50,530 nt of DNA from Gnetum montanum (lineage: Eukaryota; Streptophyta; Gnetopsida; Gnetales; Gnetaceae): NCBI GenBank assembly GCA_015680685.1, contig MNCI01012686.1, forward strand, positions 109,903 through 160,432, in the 5' to 3' direction. The notes beneath the pieces were generated by a model that did not search any database, had not been told where the DNA came from, and saw only the letters and a program-made list of their open reading frames with translations. Made by a program: the position numbers and the translations under genes. Below, piece after piece: positions 22,271 through 32,638 of the stretch (within the stretch, counting starts at the first letter, position 1; each line of letters opens with the position of its first letter).

Positions 22271-23647
22271 TAACAAGCAGGATTAATAAATATTTTTCAT
22301 TTTCTTTAATTTTACAATTTTTTGTTTTCCAGTTTTTCATTTTTCAAATTCTTGTATCTTTCTATCTTTTTTTCTTTTTATCTTTTTATAAGTAATCTCA
22401 TCTATGAATAAAATAGTCATGTAGCTCGTTGGTTGAGGTGTGTTGTATGTTATCGAGTCTTGGGTGATCAATTATTTGGATAGTGAGCCCATTACACCCA
22501 CTCATCCATTCTACAAATAAGAGGTTCTGTTTGAGGGTACAATGATATTCTTGACATTCTTGAAACTTAAAATTAATTTTGTGTTCATTGTACCCGGAAT
22601 GAAGAAGGATGGATCAAGAGGGAATGATTAGGATGTGACATCAAGGGGACTTGCGGATTCTCTTTGGTGATGTATGTGGGGGTTATCACGCAATGTGGTT
22701 GTACTAAGATCCTTGAAGATCTAACACAAAATGGGAGTACGAGTAATTAAAAGGCACTCAAAAATCCAATGTTTTTCTAGGGGGTTCCACTGGAAAGACA
22801 TGCACCCATGCCTAAAGGTTGGTGGCTTCTCTGAATTTAGCATTCAAACGTTCAAAAAAAAAAAAGAGGAGAGAAGGGGAAAAGTGCCACAAAGCCAAAA
22901 TCACTCCTCCCTTGAACAAAATGCCAAGTGATCGTATGCCTTGTTGTTATGGTACTCTCATAGTTGCTCATCATGGGATGAAACAATGCAGTGTCACTGA
23001 TAAGAGGAATGGACTTGGTCTTGATCTTGGAACAATGGGTTAATGACACATTAATCATGCTTTACATGCAGGATTCACTATGCCCTAGGTCAGTTACCTC
23101 ATGTCCCAATCTCTACAATCCCTTCTATAATCTGTCTCATCTCACTGTTCATGTAATTGTAGCTTGTGCCTTGTGTAGTGTAGAATTTCGACCTCATCAC
23201 GGTGATACTTACATGTGTGTGCTTTTTGGAACCAGTGTGGATTACATTTAACCCTTCTAGTTCCCACAGACATGTTTAAGTGTGGTTACGCAAGGGAATT
23301 ATATGTTGGAACCTACTTTGGGGAGGATCCACTTGCGTAATTTTTGTAATTTTCACTCATAACACATCTTCCACACACCATTTATTACCCTTAGCATATT
23401 TTCAATGATGTTTTTTTCCCTCATTACTACCCCTCTGATTCAAATGTTCCTATGAACCATCACATGGCCTTTTTCTCTCCCTTACCACCCGAGGCCCTTA
23501 TTGATCAATTCCACCCACACATAATTATTCGTGCCTTCAGAACTAGTTAAATTACCCTGAAACTCTTTAATACTTGTCCACATGTCCTTAGTTTCCATCA
23601 TTCATTTTAGAAAAATCTTCAAAATTTGGTATATTCCCTAGTGCCTT
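22271..23647 (+). other. RE-F inter-ORF spacer, no pol
   Basis: Colinear with the RE-C spacer. It contains the conserved hairpin, a Lys-rich short ORF relic (22819-23043) and no pol motif in any frame. Confidence 0.6.
22535..22595 (+). other. Conserved stem-loop in inter-ORF spacer (RE-F)
   Basis: GGGTACAATGA (22535-22545) pairs perfectly with TCATTGTACCC (22585-22595) over a 39-nt loop. In RE-C the same arms have other bases yet still pair. Confidence 0.55.
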
Positions 23648-23692
23648 AATATCGATAGGCCACGATATCGTGTCACAAAAAACCTATATATA
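23648..23692 (+). promoter_or_regulatory. Internal promoter of the RE-F second ORF
   Basis: TTAATATCGATAGG and CACGATATCGTG, the second a perfect 12-bp palindrome, lie just upstream of CTATATATA (23684-23692). The gap at 23699 hides the likely transcription start. Confidence 0.5.
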
Positions 23693-23698
23693 CGTGAC

Positions 23699-23776
23699 NN
23701 NNNNNNNNNNNNNNNNNNNNNNNNNNNNNNNNNNNNNNNNNNNNNNNNNNNNNNNNNNNNNNNNNNNNNNNNNNNN
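23699..23776. other. Assembly gap (78 N)
   Basis: Run of 78 undetermined bases immediately downstream of the internal TATA box. By alignment to RE-C the missing sequence should be leader RNA. Confidence 0.95.
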
Positions 23777-24016
23777 GCACCACTTGCCATCATTTTCAAC
23801 TATTCACGTAGGGGAGTTTTTCAAATTTCTCTCTATGACTTGCGATTACACGTCCCTTGCTTTCATACCTATATCTCACTCATTGGTCCTCCGATTTTCA
23901 TTCTGTCTGAACCTACTTGAACCCGGAGTGTTCAACTTAGTCGTGAGGGAGAGGCACACACCGAATAGTGCATAAATTTTTTGAAATTTGTCATCACCCG
24001 AGGGACATTATCAAGG

Positions 24017-24239
24017 GTAATTAGCTATGAAATTAAGGATAAGTATGTCAAAAATAATTTCATCCCCTTAGTTACACTGGAAAATTAGATTTGGAAACCA
24101 CCTAAGAAAAAAATGACTAAATATTATAATCTTTCGGTAAACATCACATGGAGATAAAACAAATTCATTAAGGCAAGAAGTAAGGTATAACCCAACTTTG
24201 GAAACAACCTTACTAACAATTGGCCTCGTGTGATTGTAG
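24017..24239 (+). other. Candidate 5'-leader intron of the RE-F second ORF
   Basis: Donor AAGG/GTAATT at 24017 (weaker than in RE-C). A consensus branch site TACTAAC lies at about 24210, roughly 25 nt before the acceptor TGTGATTGTAG ending at 24239. The ATG follows at once. Confidence 0.55.
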
Positions 24240-26991
24240 ATGGCCCCGAAACATAGACAACAGGAAGGTCTCGCTCAAGGTGGGAGAAAACAACCTAGGA
24301 TAGGTGAAGGATAAGTTCCTGCTGGATAGCATGCAGAGTAGGAGGAACAATCATTTAGCATCCACCAAGAGGACCCTGCTACTACACAATCAAGGTAGGT
24401 AGAAGGAGGAGCTGCTACAGCGCCTGAATAGGGACAACATCTCACCTTTTCCCATGATTGTGTTTAGGCTATCCATGAAAGGTCCATATTCATTGTGGTG
24501 ATGGTGGAATTAAATTTTGAATCTTCTGCAGAATTTTCTCCAGAGGCCATTAGGGACCACCTCAAAGGATCCCCATTATGGCCTATTCTCTCTGAAAGCG
24601 GGCTTGGTACTTAGGGGAAATGTACCAATTTTGGCACAACAAGGAACAAGGCACCACAGTTAACATTTGTGGTGTGATAGTAGATTTCTTTGTTTAGGCC
24701 ATTTCAGAAGTATTAAACCTTTTGAATACAGGGTCAAAGGTTTCTCAATTGTCTACCTGTTCAAACCCTAATGCACGATGAGTTTGGTTGGAAAGGGCAT
24801 ATGGCAAGGAAGATAAGACATTTGGGGAGTTGATGATGGAAGAAAGGATTTACTTCAAAATGGGAACTTATCACCTCTTCCCCACAAAGGGTTTAAAAAG
24901 AATTTCATAATATGCAGCTAGAGGATGTGCAATGTTGATGGGAAAGGTTAATGCTAACCTACCTCATCTATATTTTATAGAGATCTTAAGGCAGTTTGAG
25001 GAACAAAAGATAGGGAAGCTTGCATTGCCCTTCCCTTGTCTTATCAGGAAGCTGTACAGATGTGCTGGTATCAGAGCATACACCAATGATGTCCTCTGAA
25101 AAGCCCAAAATGCTTCATATGATGAACTACTAAAGCCACTAGTTTCAAGAAAAATCACTGGTGAGACGCTGGAGCCAGAACAAGAAAAGGAACAAATGGA
25201 AGGGCTAACTACAACTCAATTTGCAAGACCCATCCAACTTCCAAGCATGGGACCCAGCCAACAACAAGAAGTAGGGCATAGCATGAGCCAGCAGGATCAA
25301 CCATCGGCACCACAAGATTACAGACCGTTAATGAGCCATCTTTGGGCCATCGCTGAGATGATTAGTTGGGGAAGTTATGATGATGCAAATTTCTTCTGCA
25401 TCATCGATGATGCCATACAACCCATGGTTTCTTTGGATCACACAAGGGGTGAAGTGTCCATCCATATAGGAGGAGGGGAGAGCACTTGGTTGCAACAGAT
25501 CTCACGGAATGCTGCATTTTTTCAAGTGCAATTAGAAATTGGTGAAGGGGCCACAGTGGTGGTCATGTAGCACTAGGATGCAGTAGGAGCTACAGAAGTG
25601 GTCGTAGATCACATTAAGGAATCATTCAATGTACTTGTTGTGCCACCAGCAGACCTTACAAGAGCATGGGATGCTCAAACTCTGGTCGGAACCTCAATGA
25701 CTCCTACGGAACTTGAGTATGTACTTGATTGATTGTTACAAATAAGACATGTAATGACATCCCTATTTGACATCCCTCAGGATGTTACGGCAATTCAATC
25801 AAACCTCATTTCCACCAAGGGGAAGCTAGTCTTGACAAAGATGAGGGCCGAGCACACTGAAGCAAAGGTGCAAAATTGTAAGAAAGGCTTGTGGTCCTAC
25901 AAGAAGCACAACGGGATCCTTCGCAATTTGTTCCTGCAAACCAACTTGACACTTTCAAAACTAAGCAATTGACCAAACTACTGACAGAAAATGAGAATGT
26001 GGCAGAAGAAAAAGAGAAGGTTTTTTGGGATGCATTTGCAGCACAAGCGTAAACTTATGCGCATACCAAGGCACTCAAGGCCTTACAAGAGGAAAAAAAG
26101 TAGTTTGTTGTTGACAACCTTCGGTTGACCTCTGTGGAGAAGCAACTCATTCGGGTCAACCAGGACATGAACCGTCTAGCCAGGGAAAATCGAACCCTCT
26201 CGATGGAGGAGGTACACACCATTCGTCAGAAGATGGCTATTGAAATAAGCGTGTGGTAGAATGAGGCTAAATGGCATGAAAAACTAAAGGAGCACTTCCA
26301 GGACCAGGTGGGGATATATAAACAAATCATTGAGAAAGAGATCCATATGGCCAAGGCCCACATCAATGCTATCAGTGCTCAACACATTGACTGGCGGGCC
26401 ATATTGGACACATATGCATTTGTCCACCAGGCAGAAGTTAAGAACTAGGACTTGCAGATCCAGGACCTTACAGAATACATGGAGTTGGCAAACCTGCTGT
26501 ATGCCAACCTTGCCATGTTGATAGTAAGACGCCCGAGAATAGAACTTGAGCAACAGGTAGCCACCACCTACATCAAATATGAAATAGAATTTGCAGAACG
26601 CAAGAAGATATTGCAAAAATTGGAGGTTGCAAATTCTAAACTTGAGGTGGTTAAAGCAAGCTACTAGGGAAAAAAAGGTGTCACAATAGACTTCGCTCAA
26701 TGACTTGTAGATTTTCAAGAATACAGAGACAAAGCTAGAGCTTATGAGGAGGAACGATGGGTGTTTGCGGCTTGGTATGTCAAGGAAAATAAAATGTTTC
26801 TGTAATTACCCTACCCATGGGAGGTGCCGACTCCATCAAACATCAAAACATTAGCATGGAAAGCACAAGATCCCTGAACCAAAGAGGAGAAACTCCAAGC
26901 CATACTTCAACACCATTAGGCCCCAAGACCTGGAGCACAAGACAAGGGAAAGGCACCCATGGAGGAGCCACCGCCACTAGGAACTACATGA
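24240..26991 (+). pseudogene. RE-F second ORF: transposon-protein-like domain plus long coiled coil
   Basis: About 917 codons from MAPKHRQQ to the TGA after EEPPPLGTT (26989-26991), in several frames because of at least two shifts. Parts: a Gln/Gly/Arg-rich basic start (24240-24480); a globular domain matching RE-C (24500-25060); a Pro/Gln-rich linker (25140-25320); a second conserved block with MSHLWAIAEMISWGSYDDAN and VSIHIGGGESTWLQQ (25330-25570); about 360 residues of heptad-rich, charged helix (25740-26790: MRAEHTEAKVQNCKKG, NRLARENRTLSMEEVHTIRQ, ERKKILQKLEVANSKLEVV); a short Pro-rich tail. It lies directly before the polypurine tract, where env-like third ORFs sit in Athila-type elements, but I see no signal peptide or membrane span. 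Function unknown; a particle- or RNA-associated role is only a guess. Confidence 0.6.
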
Positions 26992-27173
26992 GTTCCACCA
27001 ATTTTGTAGCTATAGGATTTTCTTTCGCATTCTTTGTGTTGTGTCTTAATTTTGTTCTGATTGCACACTGCGGCATGAATCCATTCTTACCAGTTAATAA
27101 TCCCATACCTATCCACTGTGTAATCAATAGAGCTTGTTCTCACTTTAACTCGAGGATGAGTTTTCATTCAGTT

Positions 27174-27182
27174 GTGGGGGTA
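27174..27182 (+). promoter_or_regulatory. RE-F polypurine tract
   Basis: GTGGGGGTA lies directly before the 3' LTR start TGATGAG; the G-run is kept in the second copy (45260-45268) and in RE-H. Confidence 0.7.
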
Positions 27183-28016
27183 TGATGAGTTATCATTTTA
27201 TTGATCATGATATCATGTATGCGATATCATAGCCTAGACGTGATATAGCATACATGATATCGTAGCCTCTCTCCTCATCTATAAATAAGAGGTAGACAGA
27301 TTTGGTAGGTAGTTTTTAGAGTTATTAAGTTTAGGTTTTTAATAAGTTTTTAGGACATCAGTTTTCTTCTCAACCCTTTTCTCCTAGTGCATGCTTGCAG
27401 TGTGGTGATTGTAATTGTACGACATTCTTATTTGAGTGTGACATACTTAGACATGCACATGATTGGCAATAAAGATAGAGATTACTTCATTATTGCAGCA
27501 TCCACTTAGCTTAATTATTTATTTAATTGTTAGTTACTAATTTCTTAGTTAATATCTCTTCACCCTTATCTCCTAGTAATGTGGAATGAGTACGACTTAA
27601 TCATGAGCATTCAAGTGTGACTACTTGGTAACCCAGTAGTGTACTTAGGCCATGTGCTTGGTAATCCCAGTGGTAGTCATGCACGAGGTCCAAGATGTGT
27701 ACGGATGATTGAGGAACGGATGCTCATCGCACTTAGGCTAGTTAGATTCCCTCTCACACTCTCTCTCCTAGCTTAGTTCATATTATTTTCCATTATCTTC
27801 AGGAGTAGCATTAGTATAGGAACACATCATACACCTCACTCTAGACTAAACCATACATGACAAAGTTAACACTAGTCTAGATGGGAAGACAACGAACTGC
27901 GATCTAAGAATAACTATCTAGATACCATAACTAGTCCGTCTATGGAGTTCGACTGGATCATGCGTGAAATGCTCGTATTTGTATGGTTGAGTGTAGGGGT
28001 ACCTCACCACTCATCA
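27183..28016 (+). repeat. RE-F 3' LTR
   Basis: 834 bp, TGATGAG...CTCATCA with 7-bp inverted ends. GATATC dyads at about 27205-27265 are followed by TATAAATA at 27280-27287. Its twin at 45269-46102 has the same length and is almost identical. Confidence 0.9.
27205..27287 (+). promoter_or_regulatory. RE-F LTR core promoter: GATATC dyads plus TATA
   Basis: ATGATATCATG, GCGATATCATAG, GTGATATAGC and ATGATATCGTAG precede TATAAATA. Since this is a 3' LTR it could also drive read-out transcription into the flanking DNA. Confidence 0.6.
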
Positions 28017-28019
28017 CCA

Positions 28020-29400
28020 CCTATTTAATAAATATATGTGCTATGAATTTTGAAAACATTGTTAAGAAAATTACTAAGAAAATTAACATTTGAAATAAAT
28101 CAACTAAATTTGCATCCATAACATTCCATCTCTATCTAATGTGCACCAATATAGGACATTTTGAAGAAAATTTGGTCTTTATCTTCAATGCTATTTGTAT
28201 CGTATAGTAGACATATTTGTTCTTGACAAGGAATTTTGTGTCATCTACCTTTTCCAATTCTTAGATGATAAGATCCTATTTTAGCTTTGTTAATCATGCA
28301 TTGTAATTGATGAGAAATAGTGGAAAATAAATAATTTTTTTTGAATTAAAGCCTCCCTTGATACTATTCAAATGTAAATGTTTTTTTGCCATTCCAGGCC
28401 AAGATATTTGTAAGAGGAAACTATGTTTATGTGTTTATTTCCTATCGTAAAATTGTACATCTTATTTTGTGTGCTAAAAATCATAACTTTCGTTTTTTGG
28501 ACATCAACATTCATTTTTAACTATTGACAAAATTCATTAAGATTATTAAGTATTTGCAACAATCTTTTCATTGAATTTGAAATTAAGGCAACATCATTAG
28601 CATAGAGTAAGAGTCTAATTGGGCTGCTTTTGATTGTAATTACAAAATGAGATGGTATTTTATGAATACTCTTCAAGTTCATGAATAAAAAACCAAATAA
28701 AGTAGCAAAAAGAAGACATCCTTATCTAATACTAAAAAAACTATTAAATAAAATTCTTTCTTGCCCATTTGTAAACTTAATGCATACTTTTGTAAAATTT
28801 TTAGATAGCCAATAATAGTGTATATGATCTTCTAAATTTTTTAGGTGTCTATAACTTCCTTCGAATGATAGAATCCTAGGCTTAAAAAACATTTACAAAG
28901 CAAATAAAAGTTTTCACCTTTTGGTTTATTAATAAGATATTTTAAAGTGATTAAATGATCTATAGTATAATGCTGTTGCCTAAATTGTCCTAAACTGTCT
29001 GAGCATCTCTATAACTTACTTTGAATAATAGAATCATTGGCTTAAAAAAATTTACAAAGCAAATAAAATTTTTCTTTTGCTCTATTAATAAGATATTTTA
29101 AAGTGATAAATGATCTATTGTAGAATGTTGTGGCCTATGTGCTAAATTGTAGGTATCTTCTTCCTATTCCAAGCATAGATTTTAAAATTGTGGTTGAAAG
29201 CTTAGCAAAAATATTGTTGATTCATTTTATAATTATTAGATCTTTTTTTGTCTTCTTTTTAAAGAGTATAACTACTTCAACTACTTTATTGGTGCAACGT
29301 TTTTTTTCTAACCTCACTTTAACGTCATATGATGTCTTTAATCCTAAGCAAATAATTCTATCCAATATTACTAGACTTCACTATCGACTCATTTTTGTGG
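28020..29400 (-). pseudogene. RTE-like LINE reverse transcriptase relic
   Basis: Minus-strand frames show the RT order of a non-LTR element: a KKTKKDLI-like motif (near 29250), QQHYTIDHLITLKYLIN (28930-28985), GCLLFATLFGFLFMNL (about 28700-28750), the catalytic box LLYANDVALISNS (28585-28625; D changed to N, as in YADD), LNNLNEFCQ-stop-LKMNV, TKVMIF (28488), VSSYKYLGLEWQ (near 28395) and then a thumb-like end near 28150. The 'C..L.MNVN..KTKVM.F ... YKYLG' signature suits RTE/BovB-like or related LINEs; the exact clade is uncertain. About 145 bp at 28849-28993 is tandemly repeated at 29009-29142. Many stops; clearly dead. Confidence 0.6.
28849..29142. repeat. Tandem duplication inside the RTE-like RT
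   Basis: Two diverged copies (about 28849-28993 and 29009-29142) share the series ATAACTT..TT.GAAT.ATAGAATC..GGCTTAAAAAA, ACAAAGCAAATAAAA and TTAATAAGATATTTTAAAGTGAT. Both are also present in the second block (about 46937-47240), so the event predates the block duplication. Confidence 0.7.
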
Positions 29401-29409
29401 GTATGAGGT

Positions 29410-29724
29410 AACAAGAAAGATAAAAATAAAATTACTCATCCATTCCTTATTTCTTTACCCATTTCCCAATTTATTTATACCCTCTCAGTCAAGTTTGTTC
29501 TATCTTTGTTTGTTCATGGTGTTCTTGAAACATAAACCTCTCACATAAATAATAGCTCAAAAACACCATGAATAAACAAAGACAGAAGAAACTTGACTGA
29601 GAGGGTATAACTAAATTGGGAAATGGGTAAGGAAATAGAGGATGGATGAGTGATTCTATTTTTATCTTTCTTGTTTTCTCATGTCTTTTTAAAAATCATC
29701 TCGGCCAATTCATATATATATCTA
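29410..29724. mobile_element. MITE-2 (copy 1), left outer arm deleted
   Basis: Inverted arms 29410-29523 and 29562-29675 around a 38-nt loop; the right arm extends to CTAAGCTAG at about 29724. The outer end CTAGCTTAGATATATAT, and AATTGGCCGAGATGAT next to it, resembles the ends of MITE-1, so both probably belong to one superfamily. Copy 2 (47523-47912) keeps the matching outer left arm that is missing here. Confidence 0.75.
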
Positions 29725-30795
29725 AGCTAGTGGAGTCGTTTTGTAGGCTAGGTGTAGAGTTTAATTATTTTTTTTCATGGAGTGTAGAATTTATTTATTT
29801 TTTTAAATTTTTAAAGTTATCAATTATCATTATAAAGGTTATTATTATAAAAGTTAAGTTGTGAAATTTTTTTTGAAAGTTTTAAAGTTATCAATTATCA
29901 TTAGAAAGGACATTGTTATAAATGTTTAAGTTGTTAAAACATTATTTAAACTATTTCAATAATATCACTATTTGCATACCAAGTAATATATATGGATAAT
30001 TCAATCATTTAGCTAGATACGGAATAATCCAATTAATGTGTGCTTGCACCTTTTTATTTGGTGTTGAATGATATCATATAATATAGAGTATTATTATATT
30101 ATTATTTATTTTTTTGGATCGACATAAACCACCTATCCACCACCTAATTATATATAGTGTGTTAAGTGACTAGCTCATTATTTTGTTAGGCATGATGTTC
30201 TTAGTTCAAGTCACAGTTGAAACATCATTATATTCATTTACAATTCTTTTAAAGTATCATGTTAGCCATAAATGTTAAGGTGTATTTATCATCATTTTTT
30301 AAAGTTTCAACATCTCCTTTAATATCATATACAAGTAAAACCTTTTTAATCTTGGAATATCATGTTTTTCAATGACTATTATGTGAGGAATGTGAATTGA
30401 ACCTCCTACCTATACAATCTTTGCATTTCTGTTAAGATGGATCATCACCCAGAACCATAGTGCTCATCCTACTAAAAAAGGTTTAGAAATGAGCAAAAGC
30501 CCAACCCTTACATATGTTTTAGCAAATATGAAAATAAAAGTGTTTAGCAAACCTATTGTGAAGTGTGACACAATATTCCTTCCAAAGGTAACTCCGTAAA
30601 CACAAACTCTACTTGCAATGCTTTATAACCAATGCTCTTAAAATTCCTTAGGTAGTTATATTTGAATTGCCATGTGACAAGTCCATTCATTGGTATTTTA
30701 GGAAACACCAAAGAAATGTTAAATAAACGAAGGAATGATGGTAACATATGGATGGTTAGCTTTGCCATCACATTAAGGTTGAGTACAACTTCTAA
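29725..30795. other. AT-rich stretch, mostly unassigned
   Basis: Two short direct repeats of AAAGTTATCAATTATCATTA (29813 and 29882). The part after 30084 is absent from the second block. A SINE-like head is discussed separately. Otherwise nothing recognised. Confidence 0.5.
30160..30225 (+). ncRNA. Possible tRNA-derived SINE head
   Basis: TAGCTCATTATTT (A-box-like) and, 33 bases later, AGTTCAAGTCAC (B-box-like, GTTCRANNC) have the spacing of a tRNA-type internal RNA polymerase III promoter. The body looks like 'GTTAGGCATGATGTTC', as in plant SINEs. I see no clear tail or target duplication, and the region is AT-rich, so chance is possible. Confidence 0.3.
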
Positions 30796-30841
30796 GGGGG
30801 GGGGGGGGGGGGGGGGGGGGCGGGGGGGGGGGGGGGGGGGG
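30796..30841. repeat. Poly-G tract (G25-C-G20)
   Basis: 46 bases, all G except one C at 30821. On the minus strand it follows the LINE 3' end (AATAAAACTTGCTTTTTGGGG), so it occupies the position of the tail. It could form quadruplexes or be a polymerase/assembly artefact in length. Confidence 0.85.
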
Positions 30842-31098
30842 TTGTCAGACCCCAAAAAGCAAGTTTTATTAATAGAAAAAAGCATTAAATACATAATCAA
30901 CATTAAGAAATGTAGACTAGATATAGAAGGAAAAGGGAACTTAATGTACTAGGAATGTTACATAGGGAAACACCTTTACAAACAATAGATCACAAAGTAG
31001 AGGAAGACAATTCAAGATCTACCATCTACCAAGAATCAACTAAAATTGAGAGTAGATAAGAATGGTAGAAAATTAGATGAAGTAGAAGACATCCAAAG

Positions 31099-31840
31099 TT
31101 ATGAAGAAACACTCCTGTGAAGCGAGTTGTGTTGAGGAAGATTGCTGGGACTCACGTATCTACTCTGAGGCTGCAAAAAATGAATCAATCGATTAGTATC
31201 CAACTTGAGCTTTGAAGCTTGAGATATAGTTTGGAAGTGAACAAGGCAGAGGATTTGCAATTTATTTGTAATAGTTAGGTGGTAGATATTTGAATAATCA
31301 ATCCTTTGGAAAAGAATAGTCATTTCCACTTTCACATATAGTATAGAACAATGGGCCTAATGACCTTTCAAAGAAATTTGAAGTACATTGAAGTGGTAGA
31401 AAAAATGCCAAACATATATCATTTTGAGAAAGATTGCATGAAGGAATGACTTTAGAAGCCCATCCCCACGTATACTGAGCAAAGGGGCAATGCAAAAAAA
31501 CATAGATAAAATCCGCAATTCCACCATAGAGGGGGCACTTAGGGGTGTGAATCCTAAGGTATTCAAGATGTTTGCCGATGAGTAAACCTTGATGGAGAAG
31601 ACACCAGAGAAATTGTTGAATTTTAGGAAGAGTCAGAAGGTTCCAAATTCAGTTGAAGAGGGGGATCCAAAATTGCTCAAACTCTTGTTTGTGTCAAGAT
31701 CTGTTACAATGTTGAATGACCATTGAGGAGTCCTTCAACAGTTGAAAGGGAATATGCAGCTTACAAGGAAGAAGTTTCGACTCATTAATCCACTGGAGGC
31801 CATGAAATATACTTTGAACCAAAATGTACAATTGTAAGTA
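31099..31840 (-). pseudogene. L1 ORF2 C-terminus (zf-RVT region)
   Basis: Frames encode HCPFAQYTWGWASKVIPSC (31440-31495), then ERSLGPLFYTICES, then FQRIDYSNIYHLTITNKLQI ... LHRSVSS ending at 31099. C.FA...W is the usual zf-RVT pattern. It is the continuation of 36896 before the RE-H insertion, and it is partly repeated at 48290-48710 in the second block. Confidence 0.65.
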
Positions 31841-31845
31841 CAAAT

Positions 31846-32638
31846 TGATGAGTGGTGAGGTATCCCTACACTCAACCATATGAATATGAGCACTTCACGC
31901 ATGATCTGGTTGAACTCCACAGATGGACTAGTTGTGGTATCTAGATAGTTACTCATAGATCACAGTTCCCTGTCTTCCCAAACTTACTTGTATTGTCACG
32001 GTTGTATGGTTAAGTAAGCTTGAGGTATATAATTTTTATAGCTTTTGTATTTTTTATGTATTTTGCTAATAAAGGAGAGAAAGAGAGAATTAAGTGGCTA
32101 ACTTACATTATCTATTCATTAATTAAGTTCTAAATGTTTCTAACACCAGTATCTGTTCCCACTTGTCGTACACATCCTGAACTAGTGCAACATTGCTGGG
32201 ATTACCAAACGCTAATTGTTACTGGGTTACCAAGCACTACACGCATGCTTGAAGCGGTCGTACTAAGTGTATTTAACTAAGAGGGTTGAAGGTTGAGAGA
32301 GATATTAATTAACTAGGAAAGCATTAAAAAATAATTAATTACTAATTAGCTTAATCTGTATGCTACAAAGTTTATCATAAAGTTCGTCTTTATTGCTGTA
32401 CAAAAAATTGTGCTTAGGTACAAATTGCTCGAATAAAGATCCGTTCACTCTATGACTCCTACTGTGGGCACAAAAAAATAATTCTAACTTTGGAATGACT
32501 AAACTACAAGAATCTGGCTAAGGGTCTAAGTCTAACTATGTGGAACCAAGGGCGCCACCTCTTATTTATAGAAGATGATGCAGGATGTGATATCGCATGG
32601 CGGATGTGATATCACGTATGCGATATCACAACTCATCA
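31846..32638 (-). repeat. RE-H 3' LTR
   Basis: 793 bp, TGATGAG...CTCATCA. Matches 36099-36890 and 48716-49508 throughout. Confidence 0.85.

Larger units (their letters stand above)
19914..28016 (+). mobile_element. RE-F: pol-less, two-ORF LTR retrotransposon, nearly complete
   Basis: Order: 229-bp remnant of the 5' LTR, primer site, gag, spacer with hairpin, internal promoter, intron, second ORF (coiled-coil protein), polypurine tract, full 834-bp 3' LTR. Length is about 8.1 kb without the missing 600 bp of the 5' LTR. No pol domain is present between gag and the 3' LTR, so it would need enzymes from another element. It sits in an RTE-like LINE on its right side. The left part of the 5' LTR is gone, so the target duplication cannot be tested. 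A 78-base assembly gap (23699-23776) lies next to the internal promoter. Confidence 0.8.

Noticed and set aside
23670-23975. ORF reading through the N gap
   Set aside because: Its open length depends on undetermined bases.
26284-26718. 144-codon minus ORF (Cys/Phe/Leu-rich)
   Set aside because: It is antisense to the coiled-coil part of ORF2 and is broken in the second copy.
27183-28016. RE-F 3' LTR as a solo LTR
   Set aside because: A polypurine tract and ORF2 precede it, and 229 bp of the partner LTR is at 19914.
30553-30952. ORFs on both strands across the poly-G tract (poly-Pro or poly-Gly proteins)
   Set aside because: The low-complexity run creates them; flanking residues are non-coding LINE end and AT-rich DNA.
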